This document shows positions 46,150-55,541 of a DNA stretch of 64,000 nt, one piece after another. The notes under the pieces are model-generated. The model saw only the letters and a program-made list of their open reading frames with translations. It ran no database searches and was not told where the DNA came from. Source of the stretch: an uncultured Clostridia bacterium (GTDB lineage Bacteria; Bacillota; Clostridia; Peptostreptococcales; Anaerovoracaceae); the NCBI GenBank assembly GCA_934255135.1, contig CAKQMV010000004.1:1-64000 (forward strand). Direction: 5' to 3'. How positions within the stretch are numbered: the stretch's first letter is position 1; each line of letters opens with the position of its first letter. The translations under genes and the position numbers were made by a program.

Positions 46150-46205
46150 GTCGATTCTATGTTATAAACTCCACAGTACTTTGGAGAAATTAACATAGAA
46201 TCGGC
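46150..46205. other. CCACAGTACTTTGG palindrome element A (terminator-like)
   Basis: A 15-bp stem (arms 46150-46164 and 46191-46205, containing GATTCTATGTTA and its complement) encloses CCACAGTACTTTGG (46171-46184), itself a near-perfect palindrome. It sits between convergent abiEii and a DUF4143 ATPase gene. Confidence 0.65.
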
Positions 46206-46216
46206 TTATATGTTTA

Positions 46217-47551
46217 TTATTCCATTCCCAGCGCTAATCCAATCAGTCTATCTGCCTGATCTGCCATAAACAGTGGAATATTAAGCATATCATCATCAAG
46301 CTTAAGATTGTCGAGCGAAAAACGTACTCTTAGCTTCACTTCGTCCGGGAATAAAGATTTGAACTTCTTTAAACTTTTGCTCGACGTGTTTGCTTCAGAT
46401 TTAACCTCAATCGGGAAGATATCATTCTCTCTCTGGATTAAGAAATCTACTTCATAAGGAGGATTGGACTGCGACCAGTAACGAGGCTTAACTTCAAATT
46501 GCGTAATCAATGTCTGAAGCACATAATTCTCTGTTAGAGCCCCCTTAAACTCAGTAAACAAACGGTTTCCTTCACCAAATGCAGTAGGCGATAATTGTGC
46601 AAGTCGCCTTAGCAGCCCAACGTCTGCGAGATAAATCTTAAAAGCCGATAAATCATCATATGCACTCATCGGGAGACCTGGCTTTGAGCTACGATATATT
46701 TTGTGTACAAGTCGTGCATCAACGAGCCATTGAAGAGCATCTTCATATTCACGCGCTCGGGCGCCCTCCTTAACAACCTTGTATATAAATTTCTTATTCT
46801 CCTTAGACAACTGTGATGGAATAGACTTCCATATCATAGATATCTTGGGGAATTCACTTGGGTTCGGGTGCTTGCCAAAATCGCGTTCATACGCTCCGAT
46901 GATGTCAGACAGTGCGTCCTGCATGGCCGGGACATCATGAGCTTCCGTCCATATTCTAACAGGCTCAGGCATCCCGCCTGTCACATAGTACATCTTCAGC
47001 TTCTCATATAATGGATTAAAGAATGCATCTGGAATTGGTTCAATGGTATCCACACTGTTCAGATAAGTTAGAAGATTCTCATCACCATTAGCAAGCAGAA
47101 ATTCGGAGAATGTCATCGGATCAATCTGCATGAAGTTAACCTTGCCGACAGGAAATGATGACGGCTTAGCTAAAGCGATTCCGAGCAGAGAGCCAGCACA
47201 CGCAACATGATATTGCGGAGCATTCTCACAGAAATACTTCATCGCGTTGATTACCTTAGGGCAATCCTGAACCTCGTCAAATATGATGAGCGTCTCTTCG
47301 GGCAAAATCCTCTGTCCACTTGCCATCATAAGATTCTGCAGTATCCTACCCACATCCTTCGTAGTTTCGAAGAATTGTTTATATTCTTCATTCTCATCAA
47401 AGTTAAAATATGCGGTATTCTCATAATAACGCTTACCAAACTCTTTAAGAATCCATGTCTTGCCAACCTGTCTCACTCCTTTAAGAATCAATGGCTTACG
47501 ATATGGGGAGTTCTTCCACTCTAGAAGCTTTGACAGAATAAATCGTTCCAT
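46217..47551 (-). CDS. DUF4143-type AAA ATPase, copy A
   Basis: The 444-aa protein has Walker A LKGVRQVGKTW near residue 30, Walker B LIIFDEVQDC, a sensor-like CAGSLLGIAL, and a C-terminal DUF4143 domain ending in a nuclease-fold-like motif YEVDFLIQRE followed by FPIEVKSE (Asp, then Glu-x-Lys). Members are widespread in prokaryotes with no settled function; roles in defence or mobility are suspected. The ATG at 47551 follows GAGGTGA. By eye it differs from the copy at 56972 by about 16 residues, clustered near both ends. It is transcribed away from the adjacent cassette leader. Confidence 0.8.
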   Translation of the reverse strand: MERFILSKLLEWKNSPYRKPLILKGVRQVGKTWILKEFGKRYYENTAYFNFDENEEYKQFFETTKDVGRILQNLMMASGQRILPEETLIIFDEVQDCPKVINAMKYFCENAPQYHVACAGSLLGIALAKPSSFPVGKVNFMQIDPMTFSEFLLANGDENLLTYLNSVDTIEPIPDAFFNPLYEKLKMYYVTGGMPEPVRIWTEAHDVPAMQDALSDIIGAYERDFGKHPNPSEFPKISMIWKSIPSQLSKENKKFIYKVVKEGARAREYEDALQWLVDARLVHKIYRSSKPGLPMSAYDDLSAFKIYLADVGLLRRLAQLSPTAFGEGNRLFTEFKGALTENYVLQTLITQFEVKPRYWSQSNPPYEVDFLIQRENDIFPIEVKSEANTSSKSLKKFKSLFPDEVKLRVRFSLDNLKLDDDMLNIPLFMADQADRLIGLALGME

Positions 47552-47924
47552 ACAAATCACCTCACATTATTATATGCAAAAACGTGAATTACATCACATT
47601 TTTATTATATTTTAAACACATCATAATACAAGCCCTATTATATAATCCTATGATCTTAGAAGAGTTACCCTATCATTCGAATGTTCTACCTACTGATGAC
47701 TTTCGAAAATTAAAAAATTTTTCATTTTTGAAAGTGGCAATTCAGTTTCGTTCTCTGTTTTTATACCTAGTTGCAACCTAGTGATAATTGTATAAAGTTG
47801 CATCTATCTGTAATGTTATTCACTGCAGTAAAGAGACTTTTCGACTAGTTATCATGGATTTACGATACAGCTCCCTTCCAGTATTCATCTCTCAAATCCT
47901 TGCAAAAATCGCAAATATCAAATC

Positions 47925-48094
47925 ACACCTTTTGAGACGACTTGTTCAATTAAACGTTATTTCCAACACGGAACAGTGGCGCAATACGGCACCATCGGTT
48001 CCACAAAATGACGATGATACCGGCCCAGAGCCGTGATCATAAAATGCATTTTGCTTAATTAATTAAACAAAAATCGGAAAGGAGAAATTGGAAA
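47925..48094 (+). promoter_or_regulatory. Conserved 170-nt cassette leader, copy 4
   Basis: Consensus sequence; preceded by CAAATATCAAATC, as in copies 2, 3 and 5. Confidence 0.8.
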
Positions 48095-50233
48095 ATGCGT
48101 AAGAAAATTTTTGCGACTCTTATGTCAGTTGCAATGATCGCATCATTCATGCCATCAATGGCTTTCGCTGCAGTTACAAACGAAGCAAGTGCTAGCAAGG
48201 ATTGGCTGGATGTTGCTCACACTTATCTTGGAGATACTGGTGTTTCAAACGCCAGTGTAAAGACTTGGGTTAATGACAATGATAAGAAGGATCAGATTGT
48301 TGACTACAAGTATGCTACATGCACAGAGGATGGATACGTTGTTCTGAAGTGTAATGCTACATCATCAAAGGGTGCTTGCAAGGAGGAGAAGAAATTCGAA
48401 ATCCCAGCAGCTCATAAATTTGATGATGCTCAGGTTACAGTAGAGCAGTACGTTGCTGCAATGAAGGAAGCAAAGGCAACTGGATTTGAAAACGAGGCAC
48501 AGGCAGCAGTTCAGCTTAAGAAGATTAAGGAGACAAACTGCAGCCCTACTGTAAAGGTTAGCAAGTGTACAGTTTGCGGAAAGATTGACACTACTAAGAC
48601 TACAGGAGAGTATGGTCCTAAGGCTCATACTAAGCCAGCAGGCACAAAGGATTGTGCAACTTCATATGCATGCTCAAACTGTCACCAGACTGTAAAGGTT
48701 AAGAACCCTACAGCACACACTCTACCAACTAACCTTTCAAAGGACTACAAGAAGACTGGAGCAAAGGTTTGCGGTGCTGATATCGAAGAGAGAGAGTACA
48801 AGTGCACAGAGTGTAGTGAGGCAGTTAAGGTTCTTGTAAACAGCAAGACTAATGCAAAGGCTGATCCTGCTTGTACAGACTTCACAAAGAAGGTTACTGT
48901 TCTAAAGGGCAAAGATGGTGGTTTCTATCTAGCTGATGGTACTAAGGTAGCAGATTCAACTGGCAAAACAGAGCCTGGATACATTGCTTCAAAGACTTTC
49001 GCTGATACATTCTATGCATCAGATGTTACAGTAAACGGCAAGTACGGATTCACATGTGCAAAGTGCGGCCACGTAACAGTTAGCGATAAGGATGCAGCTG
49101 AGGTTGTAGCAAAGTGCGAGCACAAGTGGGAAACAGTAACAAAGGAAGCAACTTGCACAACAGATAAGCAGGTTGCAGCTGTATGTACAGTATGTGGTAA
49201 GTACACTACTACTGCTGAGGTTAAGCATGCAAATCCAGATCTAAAGAATACATTTGCTGATGCAGCTACTACTGTTAATGGAACTGCAAAGGGTCACGAT
49301 CTTCAGGCTGAGGCTGTAAAGGCAACTTGCGAAGTACCAGCTCACTATGTAATTTCTTGCAAGACTTGCGGAAAGAAGTATGATGGCGTTAAGTACTACG
49401 AGTTCGATAAGGACAAGGATGCTAAGTCAGTATACCTTAACAGCGCTACTGGACAGGTAAGATCAGGTGCTCCAATGCTTAAGGACTTCGAGCTTAAGTA
49501 CCTTGATCCAACAGTTGCACACCACAAGATGAGCAAGGACAGAGTTGTTCTTAAGGAAGCAGATTGCGAAGTTGGTCAGCTTATGGGCTATAAGTGTGAG
49601 ACTTGCGGAAAGCTTGACGTACACAACCCAGTTGTAACACCTAACACAGTAGTAGGACACAAGCCAGCTAAGGTAAATGAGCATGCAGCAACTTGCGGAA
49701 CAAAGGGAACTTACATGGTTCAGTGTGAGGTTTGCAAGAAGTATGCTAACAAGGAAAAGTATGACGTAAATGACTCAAATGATTGGGACAAGGCTGAGCA
49801 CGAGTTCACTTCAGCTCCTGCAGTTGTAGGCGATCATGCTAAGTGTGACTTCTCAAAGTGGGTTGTTGTTAAGGATTCAACTGTATTCGATGAGGGTGTT
49901 AAGGAGCTTCACTGCGCTAAGTGTGGTGCTACTGATGGAAACAGAGCGCCTGTAGCTAAGAAGACTGTTGCTAAGGCAACTGTAACTCTTAAGGCTGGAA
50001 AGAACAGATTCACTGTAAAGGCTTCAGCTGCTAACGCTACTGGCTACAAGGTAGTTTACAAGAGAGCTGGCAAGAAGGCTATCACTAAGGTAGTTGACGC
50101 TGAGAACCTCTCAAAGACATACAAGAAGCTTGCTAAGGGCAAGAAGTACACAGTTAAGGTAACTGCATTTGCTTCAAACGGAACTGACACAGTTTACGGA
50201 GCAACAACAACTAAGACTGTAAAGACAAAGTAA
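48095..50233 (+). CDS. Cassette protein 4: secreted Cys/His-repeat surface protein
   Basis: The 712-aa member has the family signal peptide (ending AFA), Cys triplets such as CTEDGYVVLKC, CATSYACSNC, CTTDKQVAAVCTVCG, CEVPAHYVISCKTCG, CEVGQLMGYKCETCG and CGTKGTYMVQCEVC, and a C-terminal basic module of a second subtype (GYKVVYKRAGKKAITKVVD, ending KTVKTK) shared with protein 5 rather than with proteins 1-3. The length equals that of protein 5 to the residue, although the centres differ strongly. Confidence 0.75.
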   Translation: MRKKIFATLMSVAMIASFMPSMAFAAVTNEASASKDWLDVAHTYLGDTGVSNASVKTWVNDNDKKDQIVDYKYATCTEDGYVVLKCNATSSKGACKEEKKFEIPAAHKFDDAQVTVEQYVAAMKEAKATGFENEAQAAVQLKKIKETNCSPTVKVSKCTVCGKIDTTKTTGEYGPKAHTKPAGTKDCATSYACSNCHQTVKVKNPTAHTLPTNLSKDYKKTGAKVCGADIEEREYKCTECSEAVKVLVNSKTNAKADPACTDFTKKVTVLKGKDGGFYLADGTKVADSTGKTEPGYIASKTFADTFYASDVTVNGKYGFTCAKCGHVTVSDKDAAEVVAKCEHKWETVTKEATCTTDKQVAAVCTVCGKYTTTAEVKHANPDLKNTFADAATTVNGTAKGHDLQAEAVKATCEVPAHYVISCKTCGKKYDGVKYYEFDKDKDAKSVYLNSATGQVRSGAPMLKDFELKYLDPTVAHHKMSKDRVVLKEADCEVGQLMGYKCETCGKLDVHNPVVTPNTVVGHKPAKVNEHAATCGTKGTYMVQCEVCKKYANKEKYDVNDSNDWDKAEHEFTSAPAVVGDHAKCDFSKWVVVKDSTVFDEGVKELHCAKCGATDGNRAPVAKKTVAKATVTLKAGKNRFTVKASAANATGYKVVYKRAGKKAITKVVDAENLSKTYKKLAKGKKYTVKVTAFASNGTDTVYGATTTKTVKTK

Positions 50234-50269
50234 TTAAGCTTATACCGTAATTAGGCTATATGCATTATT

Positions 50270-50297
50270 AAGACCTGGTCCATTCGGGCCGGGTCTT
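50270..50297 (+). other. Intercistronic cassette hairpin, copy 4
   Basis: As copy 1, but one stem A on the 3' arm is G, giving a T-G wobble pair. Confidence 0.65.
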
Positions 50298-50340
50298 AAG
50301 TCATATATAGATATTTTTATAGGATAAGGAAATCGAAAAT

Positions 50341-50706
50341 ATGAAGAAGAGAAGCATTATTATGCTGCTTACCCTGATGCTTGCAGGTATGATGATACTA
50401 CCTGGCTGCAGCTCAGATAAGGTAGCAAAGCTTGCCGGAGAATGGCATTCCGAAGTATGTATCCATGATAATAAAGAAGTGGCTACTAATGAAACTTGGG
50501 GAAACTTTAGCATGACTATCAACGAAGACCATAGTTGCACAGTAGACTTCATTGGTTTTAAAAGTAAAGGAACCATCGAAGAAAATGAGGATGGCACATT
50601 TAATCTTAAGACTAAGAAATTTGAAGATATTACTTTAACTAAAGATGGTAAAAATCTAAAAATGGACTTTTCTAAGGATCAGATTATCTTCGAAAAGACG
50701 GAATAA
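50341..50706 (+). CDS. Cassette lipoprotein 4
   Basis: The 121-aa paralogue has lipobox ILPGC and WHSEVCIH, so the H-x3-C-x-H motif is kept. It differs from the others in the loop DNKEVATNETWGNF and has a terminal Thr-Glu in place of Ala-Glu. It follows cassette protein 4 by 107 nt. Confidence 0.75.
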   Translation: MKKRSIIMLLTLMLAGMMILPGCSSDKVAKLAGEWHSEVCIHDNKEVATNETWGNFSMTINEDHSCTVDFIGFKSKGTIEENEDGTFNLKTKKFEDITLTKDGKNLKMDFSKDQIIFEKTE

Positions 50707-50726
50707 CGCAAACCTCAGAATATACC

Positions 50727-50753
50727 AAAAGGTCGGGACGAGCCCGACCTTTT
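50727..50753. terminator. Bidirectional terminator after cassette 4
   Basis: AAAAGGTCGGG (50727-50737) and CCCGACCTTTT (50743-50753), between convergent lipoprotein 4 and the 936-aa gene. Confidence 0.85.
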
Positions 50754-50795
50754 GTATTTTAAAAATTAGTCCATCACCTTGTTTATGTTGATTAA

Positions 50796-53606
50796 TTACT
50801 TAATCTTTACAGTCTTTACAGCTGAAGTTGCCTTAACGCCATCAGCGTTGATAGCTACAGCCTTGAATGTGTACTTCTTGCCCTTAGCAAGCTTCTTAAT
50901 AGTTACCTTCTTGCCAGCCATAACTGTCTTAGTAACATACTTTCCGCCAGCCTTCTTGTAAGAAATCTGGTACTTAACAGCGCCCTTTGTTGACTTAACT
51001 GTTACAGTAGCAAGCTTCTTTCCAGCCTTTACTGTAGGAACAGCATACTTAGCCTTAGCTACAGTCTCCTGTGCAACCTCTACGTGGTTACATACTGAAC
51101 AGTGCTTTCCAGCAGTAAGACCAGTAGCGAATACTGTTGCGTCTACAGCAGCATCATCTACGAGAGTGTGACCTTTAGCAGCAATCTCCGCTGTTGCTAC
51201 AAGAACATTTCCACATACTGAGCACTTAACGCCAGCAGTGTGACCCTTCTCTGTGCAAGTTGCTTCTACTGCAGGAACTACCTCATACTTGTGTCCCTTT
51301 GCTGCGATTGCCTTTGTAGCATCACATCTTGTGCACTTCTCAACGCCATCCTCTGTGCAAGTTGCAGCCTTCTCAACCTTGTAATCATGTCCGAGAGCAG
51401 CAGTTACTTCGTAACCGTCTTTCTCTCCGCATACTGAGCATACCTTATGAGCAGTGTATCCAGTCTCTGTGCAAGTTGCAGCCTTTGCAGCTACATCCTT
51501 GTAGTCGTGACCAGTTGCAGCGATTGCCTGCTCGTCTCCGCACTTAGTGCACTTCTTGAGACCAGCCTTTGTGCAAGTAGCCTTATCAACTACCCAGTAA
51601 TCGTGACCAGTAGCCTTAAGAACTTCCTTGCCGTCCTCGTGACCACATACTGAGCACTTCTTGTGTGCAGTATATCCGTCCTCTGTGCAAGTTGCAGCCT
51701 TTGCCTCAACCTTTTCAAACTTATGCTCAAGGGCCTTAAACTCAACGTCCTTAGCCTGTGTTAGGATTTCTCCATTTGAGTGGTTGTAAGTTGCTACGTA
51801 TGAACCCTTTCCAGCAACTCCGCACTTTGGAGCCTCGAACTTCTTGACCTCAACCTTTGCAGGCTGTGAAGTCTTAACAGCTCCACAATCCTTGCACTCC
51901 TGGAATACTACCTTACAAGTTACGTTCTCAGGATCCTCAGTGTTCCATACGAACTTCTTAACATCCTGATAGTTGTGCTGTTTACCCTTTACTGTAAACT
52001 GTGTAGTTGCCTTAAATCCAGCCTTGTCGTTAGCATACTTATTAATATCCCATACATTAGCAGAAGTTAGAGTACCATTCCACTTAACATTTACAGGGAT
52101 AATCTGCTCATCACAAGGCTTCTTATCCTTGTTAAGCTCAGCCCTCTTAGCTGTGTCTACAGTTGCTTCAGCAGCTGTAATAGTCTTTCCATCGTTGAAC
52201 TTAAGATCGCAATTCTTGCAGTGAACGTTCTTCACAACTACGTCAGTTGCCTTTGCAGCTGATCCAGTAATAGCACCCTTCTGAGCATCCGATAGCTCGA
52301 AATCTCCTACAAGCTCATGCTGAGCAGTTTCCTTAAGGCTATCCTTGTTAACAGTTGAATACTTTCCTGTGATTTCGTTCTTTGTGAACCATGCATCACA
52401 GTTCTTACACTCATAGTGAGCCTTGTAGCCATCTTCCTTGCAAGTAGCAGCCTTTGCATCTACATATTTGTAATCATGATCCTTTGCCTTTACAGTGTAT
52501 GTCTTTGTTTTTTCACCTGTAGCGCCAGCAAGAAGATCCTTTCCTTCTGGTGTGTAAAGTGAAGCCTCGTAAGTTGCAGTAGTGCTTGTGCAGTTTGCCT
52601 CTGAAGTGAGCTTAATCTCACACTTCTGTGACTTAGTTACTTTGCCACAATCTGTGCACTTCTCTGTTACAAGATTGCAAGCAGGAGTCTCATCATTCTT
52701 AGACCATACAAGCTCTTTAACAGTCTCCTTGTTTACGTGTCCAGTTGCAGGATCTGTAACAGTTTCCTTTACGTACTTTACAGTAAGATCCTTCTCTGGT
52801 CTTGTTGTTGTTCCAGCATACTCAAGTCTGCCGTGAGGAATTACAACATCAGCTGACTCTACAGTCTTTCCTGGCTCTGTGCAAGTTGCGTCCTTATGTT
52901 CACCCACTTTAATTTCTGCGTCAGCACCTACATAAAGCTTATCAGCATCAACTGTAGTTGCATTGAAAGTCTTGCCACAATCCTCACACTTTAGAGGAGC
53001 TTCCTTCTTAAGTGAAAGCTTGTTGTTATCCTTAACCCAGTATGATGAGTTTGATGGAACTGTCAGGTGGTGACCCTTTGCAGGAATAGTTGTGTTTCCT
53101 TTAGCAACATCCTCGTTCTTCTCGTTCTTGCATACGAAATTTCCGCATACAGTACACTCCTTGTACTCGTAGTTACCATCTTTCTCGCAAGTAGCAGCCT
53201 TTGCAGCTGTTGTCTTGTATACGTGATCATTGAATGTAAGTGAACCTACTTCGTAATCCTGTGATGTTACTACTGTATCACTTTCTCCAACGGGATTTTC
53301 TGTAACGAATCTAACCTTAACATTCTTTGTCTGTCCGCAAGGGTATGTTTTAATTTCACCATTGCCGTTATCAGCATCAAGGTAAGTAACCTTTGCAGGG
53401 GCATTGAACGTATGAGTTGTCTCAGTTGCTCCATCTGTTGAAGTAGCCTTAATTAGGGTTGCAGTCTGTGATCCTGGTGTCCACCTCCAGCTATCTGCAA
53501 GCTTGTCAGAAGTTGAGTAAGTCACTCCTGTAGCAAATGCAAGACTTGGCATGAATGACAGAACCATTGATGCAGACATAAGAACCGCAAATAGTTTCTT
53601 CTTCAT
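50796..53606 (-). CDS. Divergent large secreted Cys/His-repeat protein (936 aa)
   Basis: This relative has a different signal peptide (MKKKLFAVLMSASMVLSF, ending AFA) and a longer, more regular repeat region. About six near-tandem units toward the C-terminus read AATCTEDGYTAHKKCSVCG, CTKAGLKKCTKCG, CTETGYTAHKVCSVCG, CTEDGVEKCTRC and CTEKGHTAGVKCSVCG, each followed by Gly-His-Asp-Tyr or similar. The end is a basic fibronectin-like module (KYQISYKKAGGKYVTK). There is no paired lipoprotein gene. It shares the 46-nt upstream motif of the cassette leaders but has its own 5' untranslated region. The unit resembles Cys repeats common in gut clostridial surface proteins. Confidence 0.75.
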   Translation of the reverse strand: MKKKLFAVLMSASMVLSFMPSLAFATGVTYSTSDKLADSWRWTPGSQTATLIKATSTDGATETTHTFNAPAKVTYLDADNGNGEIKTYPCGQTKNVKVRFVTENPVGESDTVVTSQDYEVGSLTFNDHVYKTTAAKAATCEKDGNYEYKECTVCGNFVCKNEKNEDVAKGNTTIPAKGHHLTVPSNSSYWVKDNNKLSLKKEAPLKCEDCGKTFNATTVDADKLYVGADAEIKVGEHKDATCTEPGKTVESADVVIPHGRLEYAGTTTRPEKDLTVKYVKETVTDPATGHVNKETVKELVWSKNDETPACNLVTEKCTDCGKVTKSQKCEIKLTSEANCTSTTATYEASLYTPEGKDLLAGATGEKTKTYTVKAKDHDYKYVDAKAATCKEDGYKAHYECKNCDAWFTKNEITGKYSTVNKDSLKETAQHELVGDFELSDAQKGAITGSAAKATDVVVKNVHCKNCDLKFNDGKTITAAEATVDTAKRAELNKDKKPCDEQIIPVNVKWNGTLTSANVWDINKYANDKAGFKATTQFTVKGKQHNYQDVKKFVWNTEDPENVTCKVVFQECKDCGAVKTSQPAKVEVKKFEAPKCGVAGKGSYVATYNHSNGEILTQAKDVEFKALEHKFEKVEAKAATCTEDGYTAHKKCSVCGHEDGKEVLKATGHDYWVVDKATCTKAGLKKCTKCGDEQAIAATGHDYKDVAAKAATCTETGYTAHKVCSVCGEKDGYEVTAALGHDYKVEKAATCTEDGVEKCTRCDATKAIAAKGHKYEVVPAVEATCTEKGHTAGVKCSVCGNVLVATAEIAAKGHTLVDDAAVDATVFATGLTAGKHCSVCNHVEVAQETVAKAKYAVPTVKAGKKLATVTVKSTKGAVKYQISYKKAGGKYVTKTVMAGKKVTIKKLAKGKKYTFKAVAINADGVKATSAVKTVKIK

Positions 53607-53666
53607 AGTCTCTCCTTTCGAATTTAGGTGTGTTCTAACTTTTAATAAAAGTCTTTAAATAACACA

Positions 53667-53718
53667 TCGGGAAGCGATTTTATTAAACGATGATGGATGT
53701 TTTTTACGTGCTTCCCGA
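53667..53718 (-). other. Leader hairpin of the 936-aa gene
   Basis: TCGGGAAGC (53667-53675) and GCTTCCCGA (53710-53718) form a 9-bp stem around a 34-nt AT-rich loop, in the untranslated leader. Confidence 0.5.
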
Positions 53719-53733
53719 GTGATATTTATGATT

Positions 53734-53779
53734 TTGAACAAGTCGTCTCAAAAGGTGTGAATTGATATTTGGGATTTTG
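53734..53779 (-). promoter_or_regulatory. Upstream motif shared with cassette leaders
   Basis: Read on the minus strand, this stretch contains CCCAAATATCAATTCACACC and then TTTTGAGACGACTTGTTCAA, matching the 5' part of the cassette leaders, most closely copy 6. Beyond it the sequence differs. TTGAGA-17-TAAATA is one possible promoter reading. Confidence 0.65.
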
Positions 53780-53943
53780 ATATGTCTGAGTGGGTAGTAT
53801 AACTGCGACATAAGATTTGCTGAATTAGAAACAATTCTTAGAAAATAACGAGAGTATTTCTGTAAAAATATTCAATGTGATGTAAATATATACAAAAAGA
53901 TGCGCTTGTTTTTCTTTATGTTAGGCATGATAGCCTGCAGATG

Positions 53944-53971
53944 CTATGTTAAATAGTCCACAGTACTTTGG
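53944..53971. other. CCACAGTACTTTGG palindrome element C
   Basis: CTATGTTA followed by CCACAGTACTTTGG (53958-53971). It lacks a clear right arm and may be a decayed or half copy. Confidence 0.5.
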
Positions 53972-54003
53972 TCGATTTCATATAAGTTGTTTTTAAGATA
54001 TGA

Positions 54004-54049
54004 TTCTATGTTATAATTACCACAGTACTTTGGCAGTTTTAATATAGAA
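54004..54049 (+). promoter_or_regulatory. CCACAGTACTTTGG palindrome element D abutting a ribosome binding site
   Basis: TTCTAT (54004-54009) and ATAGAA (54044-54049) enclose CCACAGTACTTTGG (54020-54033). The right arm overlaps the first bases of AAGGAGG (54048-54054) of the next gene, so folding or protein binding here could control its translation. Confidence 0.6.
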
Positions 54050-54058
54050 GGAGGTTTT

Positions 54059-55390
54059 ATGATATTTGATAGGAAATCCTATATAAGTCAACTCGCAGAT
54101 ATGCAATGGAACGGTCTTGTCAAGGTAATCACGGGAGCACGTCGTGCTGGAAAGTCCTATCTTTTGAACGAGTTATATTACAAGCACCTTATAAATCAGG
54201 GAGTAGATAATGATAGGATAATACGTTTTGCGTTCGATTCTGATGAGGATTTAGACCTTCTAGATGAATTCGCTGGAAATGATCCTATTAGAATTGAGGA
54301 TAAGTCAAACGGATATGTTGTTAATGCGAAAGTTTTTAGAAGGTATATAGCATCAAAGATTAGTGATGATCAGTTATATTATCTGTTTCTTGATGAAGTG
54401 CAGATGCTTGATAATTTTGTAGGGACACTTAATAGCTATCTTCGTCACATTAATATCGACATTTATGCAACGGGATCCAATTCAAGATTTCTTTCTGCAG
54501 ATATTTCTACTGAGTTTAAAGGAAGAAGTGCTGAACTGCATGTACAGCCATTAACTTTCTCTGAATATGTTAATGGTACACAGCAGGATGTACAGACTGC
54601 CTGGGCGGATTACATCGTAACAGGTGGAATTCCGCTTGTTGCTACAATGCGAAATGAACAGCAGAAGATTCAATATCTCAAGAATCTCACTACAGAAACA
54701 TATCTTAAGGATATAATCCAGCGAAATGGCATACGTAAACAATCCGAACTTTCGGATACATTCAATATCTTAGCATCAGTCATCGGTTCGCCGGTAAATC
54801 CAAACAAGATTGCCAATACTTTTGCCAGCCTTGGCCACGGTGATATATCCACGGCGACTATACAGCGTTTTATTGACCATTTCTGCGATGCATTTGTAAT
54901 AAATCGTGCTGGCAAGTATAACATAAAGGGCCGGAAGTATATCGACTCTCCATTCAAGATTTATTTTGAAGATATCGGAGTTCGCAATGCTAGATTGAAT
55001 TTTCGACAGATTGAAGAGACTCATATCATGGAGAATATTCTGTACAATGAGCTGCGTTACAGAGGCTTTTCTGTCGATGTTGGTGAGATGACAATTTCGG
55101 AAGATACTGGACGAAAAGACAAGAATAGTCATGCCATTTATGCACAGAAATCGCTTGAAGTCGATTTCATCGCAACCCGTGGAAGTGAGAAATATTATAT
55201 TCAGTCAGCCTTATCGATGGATCTTCCAGAGAAACAGGCGCAAGAGAAGAAGTCACTGTACTACATCGATGATTCCTTTAAGAAAATTGTCGTAACACGT
55301 AATAATCTGAGGCCAATGCGAGACGAGAAAGGTATAGTGACAATAGATTTATTTGACTTTCTTATGAATGAAGATAGCTTGAGCTATTGA
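54059..55390 (+). CDS. DUF4143-type AAA ATPase, divergent member
   Basis: The 443-aa protein has Walker A TGARRAGKSY near residue 28, Walker B YYLFLDEVQML and sensor ATGSNSRFL, then a DUF4143 region. The C-terminal motif is EVDFIATRG followed by YYIQSAL, so the Glu-x-Lys seen in the other copies is missing and a nuclease-like site would be incomplete. AAGGAGG lies 4 nt before the ATG, partly inside palindrome D. It is followed after 151 nt by another ATPase of the same broad family, on the same strand. Confidence 0.78.
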   Translation: MIFDRKSYISQLADMQWNGLVKVITGARRAGKSYLLNELYYKHLINQGVDNDRIIRFAFDSDEDLDLLDEFAGNDPIRIEDKSNGYVVNAKVFRRYIASKISDDQLYYLFLDEVQMLDNFVGTLNSYLRHINIDIYATGSNSRFLSADISTEFKGRSAELHVQPLTFSEYVNGTQQDVQTAWADYIVTGGIPLVATMRNEQQKIQYLKNLTTETYLKDIIQRNGIRKQSELSDTFNILASVIGSPVNPNKIANTFASLGHGDISTATIQRFIDHFCDAFVINRAGKYNIKGRKYIDSPFKIYFEDIGVRNARLNFRQIEETHIMENILYNELRYRGFSVDVGEMTISEDTGRKDKNSHAIYAQKSLEVDFIATRGSEKYYIQSALSMDLPEKQAQEKKSLYYIDDSFKKIVVTRNNLRPMRDEKGIVTIDLFDFLMNEDSLSY

Positions 55391-55402
55391 TGGTGTGGAC
55401 AG

Positions 55403-55497
55403 TTGGAAAACGTACAAATACGCCCTATAAAATGGTTGGAAAACGTACAAAGCAAAGCTATAATTAGGTTGGAAAACGTACAGTGTTTTGTACAGAG
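55403..55497 (+). promoter_or_regulatory. Three 33-bp repeats forming tandem promoters
   Basis: TTGGAAAACGTACA recurs at 55403, 55436 and 55469, exactly 33 bp apart. In the second unit TTGGAA is followed after 17 nt by TATAAT (55459-55464), and in the first after 17 nt by TATAAA (55426-55431), so two units read as complete promoters. The third has no -10 but contains GTACA and TGTAC arms of a small hairpin. Confidence 0.7.
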
Positions 55498-55541
55498 AAT
55501 TGTTAGAAATACATATTTAGAAGAACACACGAGGTATTTTC

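Larger units (their letters stand above)
46145..48136. repeat. Segmental duplication, copy A
   Basis: About 2 kb here recurs at 56900-58891 with a constant offset of 10,755 and no visible indel. It covers a palindrome, a DUF4143 ATPase gene, the noncoding gap, the cassette leader and the first 42 nt of the surface gene. The gap 47552-47924 contains no gene and reads identically in both copies. Confidence 0.85.

Noticed and set aside
47788..48036. An 82-codon open frame running through the cassette leader, also open in the other copies
   Set aside because: It has no start codon or ribosome binding site inside the conserved part, and most substitutions between copies would change amino acids (Thr to Lys, Arg to Cys, Ser to Pro, Pro to His), while the RNA stems stay intact.
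44110..48094. Invertible segment controlling expression through head-to-head leaders 3 and 4
   Set aside because: Both ends already carry complete, near-identical leaders, so inversion would not switch either gene on or off. No recombinase gene was seen.
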